A stretch of DNA of 64,000 bases from Streptomyces gilvus. GTDB taxonomy: Bacteria > Actinomycetota > Actinomycetes > Streptomycetales > Streptomycetaceae. The stretch covers positions 62,001 to 126,000 of the forward strand of contig NZ_JAKWBE010000026.1 in the NCBI RefSeq assembly GCF_022513565.1, read 5' to 3'. The notes under the pieces were generated by a model, which had not been told where the DNA came from, searched no databases, and saw only the letters and a program-made list of their open reading frames with translations. Numbering within the stretch: position 1 is the first letter of the stretch; every line of letters begins with the position of its first letter. The position numbers and the translations under genes are program-made. This document shows positions 1 through 9,700 of the stretch, piece by piece.

Positions 1-1664
1 GCGGGCTCGACGAAGACGCGTTTGCGCAGCCAGTCGATGTACGTGACCTGCCAGCTGCGTCCGCCGAGCAGCAACCGCCGTGGCCCGGGCCGTTCCTCGG
101 TGAGCACGCTGGGGTCGGTGCGGCCGATCTCCGTGCGCCCGGACAGGACGGTGAACTGGGGCGGCGCGGTGAAGGAGGCGGTGAGTTCGATGAAGTGCCG
201 CTTGCCGAAACGGCGTTCTGCCTCCGGGCCGACGAAGAGCATGCCGCCGTCGCTGTCGAGGAAGCCCTCCTCGGTGAGGTGGCGCAGGATGGGGGCGGCG
301 GATCTGTCGAAGGGGGCGAGGCCGTTCCACTGCCGGTCCCACAACTGGTCGCCGAGTTTGTGCTGTTGCAGGGTGGCGGCGAGCAGTTGCTGGGCCACCA
401 GGTGGCGCGGTTCGGGCGGGGGGACGACCGGTTCGACCCAGCCGCGGGACCACAGCAGCAGCAGGCCCGCCGCCTGCAGCAGCGTGTCCTTGCGGGTGGT
501 GAGGAACAGGCAGTTGCGTACGGTGCCGGGGCGGCGGCCGGTGCGGCCGATGCGTTGCAGGAACGAGGCGACGGAGGCCGGTGAGTCGATCTGGATGACG
601 CGGTCCAGGTCGCCGACGTCGATACCGAGTTCGAGGGTGGAGGTGGAGACGATGACGCAGTCGCGTGCCTCGGCGAAGGCCTGCTCGGAGCGGGTGCGTT
701 CGTCGACGGAGAGGGAGGCGTGGGACAGGAAGACGGTCACCTCGCGGGCCCGGAGCGCGGCGCCCAGCTCCTCGACCTGGCGGCGGGAGTCGCAGAAGAC
801 GAGCCGTTTCTCTCCCCGGTGCAGTGCGGCGATGAGTTTGGCCGCGTTGTCGAGGGAACCGACGTAGTCGAGTTCCACCTCACCCGCGGGTCTGGGAAGT
901 CGGGCGGTTGCGGCCTTGTCAGGATGGCCGGCTCCGTCTGAAGCGGGCGGCAGCTGCACTCCCGGGGCGACGACCTGTCCGGCACGGCTGTCGGCGCCCG
1001 CGCCCTGGAGCCAGTGCAGCAGCTGGGCGGGGTTCCCGACGGTCGCCGAGAGCCCGATGCGCTGGATGGGCCGTCCGGTGACCCGTTCCAGACGTTCGAG
1101 CACGGCGAGCAGGTGCCAGCCCCGGTCGTCGCCCGCGAAGGCGTGCACCTCGTCGACGACGACGGCCCGTACGCTGCCCAGCAGGCGCGCGTGGTCGGTC
1201 TTGACGCCGATCAGCATCGCCTCGAGCGACTCGGGCGTGGTCAGCAGGACGTCCGGCGCCTCGGCGCGGATGCGCTGCCTCTGCGACTCCTTGGTGTCGC
1301 CGTGCCAGAGTGCCGCGCGCCGCCCGAGCCACTGGGCGTAGGTGTCGACGCGGCTGACGAGGTTGTTGAGGAGCGCCTTGAGCGGGCACAGGTACAGCAC
1401 GGACGTGCCGGTCCACCTCTGTCCGGCCATGGCCGACAGCAGCGGGAAGCAGGCCGCCTCGGTCTTGCCGCCCGCCGTCGGGGCCAGCAGTACGGCGTCC
1501 TGCCCGTCCATGAGGGGCGGGATCGCCGCCCGCTGGAGTGGCCGCAGGTCGGGCCAGCCGAGGGTGTTGACGATGTGGTGCAGGACGACGGGGTCGAGCC
1601 GGTCGAGTACGTCGCCCCCGCCCCCGCCCGTGCCCGTCCCGGCAGGACTGTCGGCGTCCGCCAT
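1..1664 (-). CDS. brxHI: BREX type 2 helicase BrxHI, 3' end cut by the window
   Basis: Superfamily 2 DEAD/DEAH-type helicase, the last gene of the BREX type 2 (Pgl) operon. About 554 codons are visible and no stop is reached, so the C-terminus lies before base 1. Reading the minus strand from ATG at 1664, motif I (APTAGGKT) is near residue 60, the Walker B box DEVH near 168, and the helicase C-terminal arginine motif (GRTGRR) near 370; the order and spacing fit an Lhr-like ATPase. The ATG shares one base with the brxD stop (TGATG), so the two are translationally coupled. In BREX type 2 this helicase is a core component whose exact step in phage exclusion is not settled. Its identity as BrxHI rests on family plus position after brxD. 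Confidence 0.88.
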   Translation of the reverse strand, partial: MADADSPAGTGTGGGGGDVLDRLDPVVLHHIVNTLGWPDLRPLQRAAIPPLMDGQDAVLLAPTAGGKTEAACFPLLSAMAGQRWTGTSVLYLCPLKALLNNLVSRVDTYAQWLGRRAALWHGDTKESQRQRIRAEAPDVLLTTPESLEAMLIGVKTDHARLLGSVRAVVVDEVHAFAGDDRGWHLLAVLERLERVTGRPIQRIGLSATVGNPAQLLHWLQGAGADSRAGQVVAPGVQLPPASDGAGHPDKAATARLPRPAGEVELDYVGSLDNAAKLIAALHRGEKRLVFCDSRRQVEELGAALRAREVTVFLSHASLSVDERTRSEQAFAEARDCVIVSTSTLELGIDVGDLDRVIQIDSPASVASFLQRIGRTGRRPGTVRNCLFLTTRKDTLLQAAGLLLLWSRGWVEPVVPPPEPRHLVAQQLLAATLQQHKLGDQLWDRQWNGLAPFDRSAAPILRHLTEEGFLDSDGGMLFVGPEAERRFGKRHFIELTASFTAPPQFTVLSGRTEIGRTDPSVLTEERPGPRRLLLGGRSWQVTYIDWLRKRVFVEP

Positions 1665-3013
1665 CACAGCTCCAGGTCGATGTCGTCGGCCGACGCGGAG
1701 CCGCCGGAGACCGTGGCGGCGAGGTTGCGCTCCACGTCGGTGAGTTCGCTGCTCGCGACCGTCAGCCGGTAGTGCTGCCGGGGGTCGAAGTCGTCGAACT
1801 GGTCCACGCGGTCGAGCACGTCCCCGACGAGTTTCTTCAGGAACAGGCGGGGAGCCACCCCGACCTTGCCGCCCAGCGCCCCGCCGACGGCCCGCGCGAG
1901 GTCCGCGACGTAGGCGTCGTCGACGACCGTCCGCACGCGCTCGGGCGACACCGCGGCCTCCGCGTACAGGTCGCGGATGGTGGCGCCGAGGCCGACCAGT
2001 GACTCCTGGTTGAAGCCGGGCAGCCTGATCTGCACGGCGCGGGGGTTGTCGAAGCGCGGGTCGGTGGTGAAGTCGGTGGCGAGCCTCTGGGCGAGCGGGG
2101 CGAGGCGCTGCACGCCCTGCTGACCGTCGTAGAAGGCGGGCGTGCCGGTGATGACGAGGTACAGGCCCGGGAAGCGACCGGAGTGCACCTCGTCGATGAG
2201 CTGCCGCAGCGCGTTGAGCGCCTTGTCCCGGGCGTCCGACCGGACCCGCTGGAGCGTCTCCACCTCGTCGAGGACGACGAACAGCCCGGTGTGCCCGGAG
2301 TCCCGCAGCACGGTGAGGAGCCCCTGCAGGAAGCCCAGGGCACCGAAGTGGTCGAGGTCGCCGCGCACCCCGGCGGACCTGCGGGCGGAGGCCGCGACGT
2401 GTGGCTGGCCGCCGAGCCACGCCAGGACTGCCGCGGCGGTCGCCTCGTCGCCGTCCGCCAGCGCGGCCCGGTAGCCGCGCAGGGCGGTGGCGAAGGACGG
2501 GGCGTGCCGGGACACCTCGGCGAGCCGCGCGACGAGCAGCTTCTCCACCTCGCCCGGCAGCTCGTCCTCACTCGCCCCGGCAGCGAGGGCGTCCTCCTCC
2601 AGGGCGTAGAACCAGGCGTCCACGACCGGCCGCAGGGCACTGGGCGGGAAGCTGGAGGTGGTCAGACGCTCGGTGAGCCGCCGGTAGACCGTCTCCAGCC
2701 GGTGCAGCGGCGTCTCGTTCTCCGAGACCTGGATCTCGGCCACGGCGAAGTTGCGGCGCTTGGCCCGCTCCCCCAGCCAGCGGGTGAAGAACGTCTTGCC
2801 GGACCCGTACTCACCCCGCACCGCCTTGAACACGGAACCGCCGGACGCCACCGCGTCCAGTTCCGCGTCCAGGGCCCCTTCGAACCGGCCGAGTCCGGTG
2901 GCCAGCAGATCGAGTCCGCTCTCGGGCACGGCGCCGCGCCGCAGCGCGTCGATGACGGTACGGCGGCGGGCGGCGCTGACCTGGGCGGGGCGCTGGGAAC
3001 CGGTGGTGCTCAC
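1664..3013 (-). CDS. brxD: BREX type 2 ATPase BrxD
   Basis: Predicted AAA-type ATPase of 449 residues, a core BREX type 2 protein (DUF2791-like BrxD). Walker A (GEYGSGKT) is near residue 68 and the Walker B strand (VVLDEVETL) near 246. The C-terminal half carries a conserved-looking VITGTPAFY stretch and a KKLVGDVLDRV helix. A GTG at 3013 is preferred: the reading frame extends to 3115, but the added residues are rich in Cys/Arg and look non-coding, and the family begins about 30 residues before the first conserved ATPase helix. It overlaps the start of brxHI by one base. The start faces the divergent GIY-YIG gene across 167 bases, so it probably has its own promoter rather than reading through from pglZ. 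Confidence 0.88.
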   Translation of the reverse strand: MSTTGSQRPAQVSAARRRTVIDALRRGAVPESGLDLLATGLGRFEGALDAELDAVASGGSVFKAVRGEYGSGKTFFTRWLGERAKRRNFAVAEIQVSENETPLHRLETVYRRLTERLTTSSFPPSALRPVVDAWFYALEEDALAAGASEDELPGEVEKLLVARLAEVSRHAPSFATALRGYRAALADGDEATAAAVLAWLGGQPHVAASARRSAGVRGDLDHFGALGFLQGLLTVLRDSGHTGLFVVLDEVETLQRVRSDARDKALNALRQLIDEVHSGRFPGLYLVITGTPAFYDGQQGVQRLAPLAQRLATDFTTDPRFDNPRAVQIRLPGFNQESLVGLGATIRDLYAEAAVSPERVRTVVDDAYVADLARAVGGALGGKVGVAPRLFLKKLVGDVLDRVDQFDDFDPRQHYRLTVASSELTDVERNLAATVSGGSASADDIDLEL

Positions 3014-3180
3014 GGCTACAGTGTTCCATTCCCTGGAGCGCTGTCGTACGGGGCCGGACAGGGAGGTGCAGTCGGTGACGCGGGGCATCGTCCGCCCTAC
3101 GAAGATTCGGCACACCGACCGTCACTGAGCAGCCCGTAGCCCCATCCGGCCTGTCGCATCCGCGTGAGAGCATGCCGTGC

Positions 3181-3696
3181 ATGACCGACCAAGCGCTGAC
3201 GCGGGAGTTCCTCAAGGAGCGCGGTTTCTCCGGATTCGTCCCCTTCGCGAAGCTGACGGAGCACGGCGTGCCGCAGGAGGCCGGCACCTACGTCGTCATG
3301 CGCCCCTGTCTGTCCGCCCCGGAGTTTCTGGAGCGGAGTCCGGCTGGGCACTTCCAGGGTCGCGACCCCTCCGTGTCCCGCGAGGCGCTGGCTGATGCCT
3401 GGGTCGACGAAGCCACGCTGCTGTACGTCGGCAAGGCGACCATGGGCAAGAGCAGTCGGCGCGGAATCCGGAAGCGGCTCGACGAGTACCGGCGCCACGG
3501 CGCCGGCGAAGCGGTTGGCCACTGGGGTGGGCGCTACATCTGGCAGTTGGCCGACTCGGACTCGTTGCTGGTCGGATGGCGGCCGACGCCGGATCGAGAT
3601 CCGGGCGAAGCCGAGACCCAGCTGATCACCGAGTTCATCGACATCCACGGGAAGCGTCCCTTCGCGAACCGAAACCGGGGCCGCCGCATCGAATAG
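3181..3696 (+). CDS. Stand-alone GIY-YIG family nuclease inside the BREX locus
   Basis: Protein of 171 residues with the layout of a GIY-YIG nuclease: a GTYVV strand near residue 36, the second core strand LLYVGKA near 85, an arginine-rich helix (RRGIRKRLDEY), a glutamate in AETQLITEF near 145 and a terminal Asn (PFANRN). These match the Tyr/Tyr, Arg, Glu and Asn positions of the family. It is the only plus-strand gene in the left part of the Pgl/BREX cluster, lying between brxD (divergent) and pglZ (convergent). It is not one of the six canonical BREX type 2 genes, so it is either accessory nuclease cargo or a separate defence gene. Start ATG 3181 is chosen over the in-frame ATG at 3172 because it leads directly into the conserved region; neither has a strong ribosome site. 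Family call firm, role inferred. Confidence 0.8.
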   Translation: MTDQALTREFLKERGFSGFVPFAKLTEHGVPQEAGTYVVMRPCLSAPEFLERSPAGHFQGRDPSVSREALADAWVDEATLLYVGKATMGKSSRRGIRKRLDEYRRHGAGEAVGHWGGRYIWQLADSDSLLVGWRPTPDRDPGEAETQLITEFIDIHGKRPFANRNRGRRIE

Positions 3697-3769
3697 CTTC
3701 AGGAGGGCCGTAAGCAACGGATACAGTGCGCAGGTGCCTCCGGCGCTCGCCCCGTAGTCAGCCGAGCGG

Positions 3770-6700
3770 TTATCTGCCCGCCCCGAGGGCGAACTGCTCG
3801 CGCAGCAGCGCCTCGTGGAGCCGTACGGTGCGCCCGTCCGGCAGGGTCTCCAGTACCTGTACGCCGTCGTAGTTGAGGAGCTGCCGCAGGACGGCGGCGA
3901 AGCCGTCACCCCGGGTGGTCGGCATGCCTGCACGCTGAGCGAGAGCGGTGACCGGCAGGGTGCCGCCCGCGTCGAGCAGGGCGGTGAGGGCCTTGTGGAC
4001 CTGTTCCTGCTGCGGCTTGCGGGCGAGACCGCCGAGCTGCCCCTGGTACGTCTCCGAGTCGAGCAGGGCCGTCACGAGCGCCTCGGCCGGCGAGACGACG
4101 GTCGGGGTGAGGAGGGCGTCGTCTCCCCCGGTGGTCAGCCCCACGTCGAAGAGCGCCTCGTGCGTCCGGGCGAGTTCCGCCTGCTGCTTCTGGGCCTTCC
4201 CCGTCGGCTTCTTCGGTGCTGCGGGAGTCGCGCCCACCGCGAGCTCAGTGGTCCGCTCACTCGGCAGCGGCGTCCCCCCGACCTCCTCCGGCGCCCACCA
4301 GACCGGCCGCTGGTCGCCCAACTCCCGCCAGCCGGGAGGCGGTTCCGCTCCGAACGGCAGGAAGGCGAGCACGGGGATGGTGAACTCGGCGAGGGAGGCC
4401 CCGCCGTGGTAGCCGGCCTTGAGGGCGGTGTAGCGGGAGTCGGCGTCCCAGAGCGCGACGATGGACGCTCCGGACTCGGGCCAGACCACGCGCGGTCCGG
4501 AGAGGACGATCTCCCGGTCGGCCAGTGGCCCCCCGCCGGACGGGCGGTGCCGGGCCGACGCGGGTTCCGTGGCGGCGTCGGCCTTCGTACCGTGCCGGTC
4601 GACGACGTGGCCGTGGTCGCTGGTGACGATGACGGCCATGCCCTGGGCCGCCGCCACCCGCAGCAGATCGCGCAGGCCGGGTACATCGTCGACGTGCCAG
4701 GCGCCGTCGCCGAGCTTCTGTTCCTTGGCGAGGCGGTCGTCGATGGCGTTGAGGACGACGGCGACGTGAGTCCTGCCGTCGCTGAGCGCTTCCGTGAGGG
4801 CAGGTCCGAAGGCTTCGCCCGCGGTGTCGGTGCGCAGGTCGTCCTTGTGGAACACGGCGGCCGGGGCCCCGCCCCACAGTCTCAGCGCGGGAAAGAGCCG
4901 CTTCTCATCCGCCTGGGTGCCCTTCATCAGGGTGCCTGCGAAGAGCGAGGTGCGGGAGACGGCCGTGAGGGTGGGCAGGGCGGCGGCCATCGCGCGCCGG
5001 AGCGGGGCGCCTTCGGGCAGCGGGTCGAACTCCGCCCAGGAGGCGCGCAGTTCTTCGCCGAGTTCGTTCGCTATGGCGGCGCTCATGCCGTCGAGCAGGA
5101 GCAGCAGCACCCGCCGCTCCTCCCCGCGCCGGACGACCGGTCCGACCACGCGGTCGAGGAAGGTCTCGACGGTGAGCATGGAGCCGGGCTGGGTGCCGGC
5201 CTCGGTCCAGGCGGCCAGGGTGCGCGCGAAGAACGCGTCGATCTGCCGCCGCCGGTCCCGTACGCGTGTGCCGAGGGTGTCGTAGGCGGCCTTGAGGACG
5301 GGGTCGGGATCGCCGCCGGCCTCGATGTGCTCCAGGGCGAGGTCGACCCAGCCGGTCTCGGCGACGTGCCGCTGTACGGCGTCGGCCACCGTCGGGACTT
5401 CGGCGGGCGAGTCGGTGGCCAGCCAGCGGGCGAGGCGCTGTCCCATGCGGGCGCGTGCGATGCGGGCGGACTCCTCCGGTTCGGCGGCGAGCCGGTGGTC
5501 CTCCAGGCGCCGGACGGCGGCCGCCACCGTGCCTCTGTCGCCCTCGGCCAGGGCCCGTCCGACGGCGGTGAACCGGGCGTCGAGCCCGCCGCGCAGGACG
5601 GGGCTCGCTCCGACGGCCGCCTCCGCGCCGAACTGGCGGGCCAGCACGGCCGCCCGGTCCAGCACGGTGCCGGTGGTACGGCGTGCCTCACGGGCCTGGT
5701 CGGCGTCGGCGCCGCCGTTGCGGCGGCCGGCTGAGAGCAGCGCGGTCGCGTACTCCTCGGCGGACCGGCCGAAGACGGTCACCAGGGCGTCGAGTTGGTC
5801 GTCGGCCGCCGGGGGCTGGTCGCCGAAGTAGCGTTCGGCACGGCCACGGGCCTGGTACGTCTCGGGGGCGGGCTCCGCGTGCAGCCACAGGGCCGCGCAG
5901 ACCAGGCCGAAGGCGGCGGCGTCCGCGCCGCGTTCGGCGTCGACGAGGGCGAGCAGGGCGCGTCCGGCCAGGCCGGCCTGGTCCTCCTCGCCGAGGAAGG
6001 CGGTCAGTCCGGCGCGTTCGGGGCCGCGCAGGCCCAGCAGCCGTTCGGGGGCGCCGGGCCGGGTCGACCAGTGCAGCAGGGTCTGCGCGTCGAGCCGGTC
6101 GTCGCCGGGGCCGGGGCGTCGCGTGCCGCCCTCGGTGTCGTAGCGGCCCAGGCGCAGGCGGCGCTGGGCGAGTGCGGTGAGGGCGTACTGCCGGGACAGC
6201 CAGCCGCCGGGCACGGCCGGCCAGCCGCCGGGTGGGGTGGCGTCGAGCAGGGCTTCGGCGGCCCAGTTGACGTCCCGCAGGCGCGGGTCGATCTGCCGGG
6301 CGCCGAACGCCTCCCGTACGACGTCCCAGCTGTCGACCGTGTCGATGCGCAGTTTGTGGACGCGGGCGAGGATCGCCGGGTCGAGTTCGTTCTGCTCGCG
6401 GTCGGTGAGGACGACCAGGACGGCCGGGCCGGGGCGCCGGCCCGCGAGGTGGTCGAGGACGAGTTCGTGGACGGCGAGCGGCGAGGGCGCCACCGCCACA
6501 CCGGCCGTCCGGCCCTCGCCCCAGACGGGTTCCGCGGGGCCGTCCCACTGGGGCGCGGACCGCAGCAGCACGACCCGGCGCCTGCCCCCGCCGCCCCCGG
6601 TCAGGGAGTCGGCGAGGGAGGACTGCGAGGACAGGTACTGGGTGACGGTCGCGGTGTTCAGCCGGACGGCGCCCGGGACGACAGCGACGGTGTCCGTCAT
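3770..6700 (-). CDS. pglZ: BREX/Pgl alkaline-phosphatase-fold protein PglZ
   Basis: Protein of 976 residues, the signature PglZ component of BREX and Pgl systems (alkaline phosphatase superfamily). The first metal-site motif LLLLDGMSAA is near residue 537 and the second, VTSDHGHVVDRHGTK, near 694; these Asp/His residues are the predicted metal ligands. The N-terminal 500 residues are helical and rich in Arg/Ala, as expected of the PglZ N-terminal region. The ATG overlaps the pglY stop in an ATGA arrangement, so pglY and pglZ are co-translated. In the Streptomyces coelicolor Pgl system PglZ is essential for phage resistance and counteracts toxicity of PglX; that role is family knowledge. Confidence 0.95.
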   Translation of the reverse strand: MTDTVAVVPGAVRLNTATVTQYLSSQSSLADSLTGGGGGRRRVVLLRSAPQWDGPAEPVWGEGRTAGVAVAPSPLAVHELVLDHLAGRRPGPAVLVVLTDREQNELDPAILARVHKLRIDTVDSWDVVREAFGARQIDPRLRDVNWAAEALLDATPPGGWPAVPGGWLSRQYALTALAQRRLRLGRYDTEGGTRRPGPGDDRLDAQTLLHWSTRPGAPERLLGLRGPERAGLTAFLGEEDQAGLAGRALLALVDAERGADAAAFGLVCAALWLHAEPAPETYQARGRAERYFGDQPPAADDQLDALVTVFGRSAEEYATALLSAGRRNGGADADQAREARRTTGTVLDRAAVLARQFGAEAAVGASPVLRGGLDARFTAVGRALAEGDRGTVAAAVRRLEDHRLAAEPEESARIARARMGQRLARWLATDSPAEVPTVADAVQRHVAETGWVDLALEHIEAGGDPDPVLKAAYDTLGTRVRDRRRQIDAFFARTLAAWTEAGTQPGSMLTVETFLDRVVGPVVRRGEERRVLLLLLDGMSAAIANELGEELRASWAEFDPLPEGAPLRRAMAAALPTLTAVSRTSLFAGTLMKGTQADEKRLFPALRLWGGAPAAVFHKDDLRTDTAGEAFGPALTEALSDGRTHVAVVLNAIDDRLAKEQKLGDGAWHVDDVPGLRDLLRVAAAQGMAVIVTSDHGHVVDRHGTKADAATEPASARHRPSGGGPLADREIVLSGPRVVWPESGASIVALWDADSRYTALKAGYHGGASLAEFTIPVLAFLPFGAEPPPGWRELGDQRPVWWAPEEVGGTPLPSERTTELAVGATPAAPKKPTGKAQKQQAELARTHEALFDVGLTTGGDDALLTPTVVSPAEALVTALLDSETYQGQLGGLARKPQQEQVHKALTALLDAGGTLPVTALAQRAGMPTTRGDGFAAVLRQLLNYDGVQVLETLPDGRTVRLHEALLREQFALGAGR

Positions 6701-9700
6701 TCGACGACCTTCCAGGTGATCTCGATGGTCGCGTCCGGGTGGCGGGCGGCCAGTTCGGACAGCTCCGCCTGGAGGTCGGCGGCGGCCCGCGCGGCGGTCG
6801 TACGGCGGCCACCGGACGTCCGCGCGGCGCCGCTCCCCGAGGAGCCCGGAGTGGGTGTCTGCTGCGGGGTGTAGGGGATGCGCGGGTCGCTGGTCGGCGT
6901 GTTCAGGGACAGGTCGTCGGCCGTCGGCTGGGGTGCGACGGGAGGCGCGGACGGCTGGGCGGCGGCCTGGGTGCGCTTCACCAGGGCGACGACCTCGCGC
7001 TGGGTGCGGGTCAGGGCGTCGCGCAGGTCCGCGGTGCGCTGGTCGTCGCGGGCCACGTTGCGCAGCGAGTCGAGCAGCGCCGCCCCCTCGGGGCCGAGCC
7101 CGGCGGCGAGTTCGAGAGTGCTCCAGGGCGCGGAGGCGACGGCCTCGGCGACGCTACGGGCCTGCTTGATGGAGGTGCCGTACCGGTCGGCGCTGGTCTC
7201 GCCCAGGTCGAACGAAGCCAGGGCCTCCACGGTCTTCTTCGCCCCGGCCGCGCCCTTGCCGGCTTCCGCCGTGAGCGCGTCCAGCAGTTGCAGGGAGCGG
7301 CGGGCGAGGGCGAGCCGTCCGGCGTCGGCGGTCTGGTCGAGGCCGAGGAAGGTGGCGTGGGCCTCCAACTGGTGCACCAGGTCGGCCGCGTGGTCCCGGT
7401 GGGTGCGGGCGGACTCGATGATCTGGCGGGCGAACTGGTTGACCATCCGGCCGCGCCGCAGCGCGGGCGCCTTCTGCCCGAAGACCGTCTCGAAGCGCTG
7501 CCGTGCCGTGTCCCAGTCGGACTCGGCGGGCAGCGGCTGGCTGCGCAGCGCGTCATGGTCCTTGATCCCGGCCAGTTCGGGCGCGGGGTCCAGTACGGTG
7601 CCGACGCGCACCCACACCCGGTCGTCCATCTCGGCGAAGGCGGCGACGACGAGCCGGGCGAGGAAGTCGGGCAGGCCGCGCGGGTCCGGCTTGTCCATCC
7701 AGTCGGTGAGGGTGATCAGGGACAGGTCCCCGGTGACGCCCTGGGCGCTGGCGAGCTGGCGGAAGTGGTCGGCCCAGTAGCGGGACAGCTCGAAGTACGC
7801 CTCCTTCTGCTGTCCGAGGCGGAGGGGCCCGGCGATCCGCTGCATGAGCTTGCGGTCGGCGGCGGGGACCTCCACCCGCCCGTCGCGTGCCTCGGCGGCG
7901 GCCCGGACGTGAGCGAAGACCTTCTTCGTGTCGGCGGGCTTGACGGCCATGCCGGTGGCGTCGGGGTCGAGGTCCGGGTGCGCCGGGTACTGGTGGGCGA
8001 GCAGCTTGCCCGCGACATGCCGGATGCCGTCGTGCAGGCTCTGCCCGAAGGACAGGGTGAGTCCGTCCACGTCGGGCAGCGCGACGAGGTGGTCGTCGAA
8101 GTCGGGTACGACGTCGGCCGGCTGCTTCTGGGCGAGCCCGTACGCCTGCTTGAAGGCGCCCTTGACCTGCTTGAGCAGGGCCTCGCGCTGGGTTTCGAGG
8201 AGGCCCTTGGCGCGGCTGCGGTTGTCGGCGTTGAGGTGGCCGGCGTACTGGGTGTCGAAGCGGTGCTCGTCGGCGAGGGCCTTGTCGATGACGACGAGGC
8301 GGCGGAAGTCGGCGAAGCGCTGCGCCGACAGGTGCGCGGGCAGCCAGGCGACGGTACGGGACCGCTCGCCCTGCTGGCGCTCACGCAGCCGCTGCATCCG
8401 GTTGGCGTCCTCGCGGGGCCCGTACTCACCCTCGTCGAAGGGGAGGTCTATGGCGATGCGCCAGCGGCCCTCCTCCTGTGGCATCAGGTCGTGGTCCGGC
8501 AGCTCGTCCTCGTCGGCGACGTTGCCGAACAGGATCTCGGAGGTGCGGGCGGTGCCGCGCCAGGTGAAGGTGAGCTGGTCGCTCAACTGGCCGTGCTCGA
8601 CGCCCAGTTCCTCGGACAGCAGGCGGCGGGCGAGCGCCGCACGGTTGCCCGGGTTGTCGTTGACCTGGGCGTTGGCGATGACCGAGTCCACGTCGACGCC
8701 GGACAGCTCCAGGCGTACGCCCGGGTTGGCGTCGGTGCCGGTCTCCTTGATCTCCGGGAACCTGGCCGCCCACTCGGCGACCTTGTTCTTGATGATGCCG
8801 ACCTCGGCGCCCGGGATGGGTGCGAGCACCGACCCGTGGTTGAGCGCACCGAGCCGCCGGATGGTCAGCTCGGACAGCGCGGGCACGCTGGGCGCGAGCG
8901 CGGACAGCAGGAGCGTGCAGACGAGCCGGTTGTCGCCGACGAACATGCGGCAGCGGTTGGCGCGCTGGGGGTCGGTGATGGCCTCGGGACGGTTGACGTA
9001 CTGCTCGACGTCGTCCTCGGTGATGTCGTACGAGGTGAGGAGGTAGGGCCGCAGCTTGGTCTTGTAGAGCTTGTCGGCGGCCTCGAAGACGACCTTCAGG
9101 CTGTCGGTGAACGGCTTGTCGCCGCCCGCCGCGATCACCGGGTAGAGGTCGCCGACGGGGATGAGCTGCCCGAGGCGGATCTCGTTGCGGTGGTCGGCGA
9201 GGAGCTGGCCCATCAGCTTCAGACCGGTACGGGAGCGCTGCAGCGCGGACGAGATGTGGACGAGGGTGTCCATGAACGCCGGCGAGAAGGGGTACGTCAG
9301 CCGGAACGACTCCGCGTCGGCGCCGGTCGTCCCCTTCTCGGAGCCGAGGAGGGTGTCCCAGACCTGGGGACCCACGCGCTTGGTCTGCTCGAAGGCCGCG
9401 TCGACGAGGCGTTCCGCCTCGGGGTCCTTCGCCTTGAGAAGGCGGGCGTGGGCGATCTGCGGGAGGTTGCGGTCCTCCAGGGTGATCTTGTCGAACCGGC
9501 CGGAGGCCAGGTTCAGGGTGTCCTGGATGGATGACTCGGCGGCACCGGAGACTTCCTCGCCGACCAGTTCACGCAGGTCGCGCTGGCGGGCGATGAACGA
9601 CACGACGGGGATGGCACGGCGCGCGTCACCGCCCTCCACGAAGTTCGTGATCTTGCTGGCTTCGCGCGCGACGAACTTCTGGTCGTGGATGAGGGTGGCG

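Noticed and set aside
22..867. 281-codon open frame on the plus strand at the window start
   Set aside because: It is the complement of the BrxHI helicase, rich in Arg/Ser with no domain; high GC gives long antisense frames.
6739..9534. 931-codon plus-strand frame opposite pglY
   Set aside because: Low-complexity Gly/Val/Leu/Glu composition caused by the complement of coding DNA; pglY itself has clear ATPase motifs.
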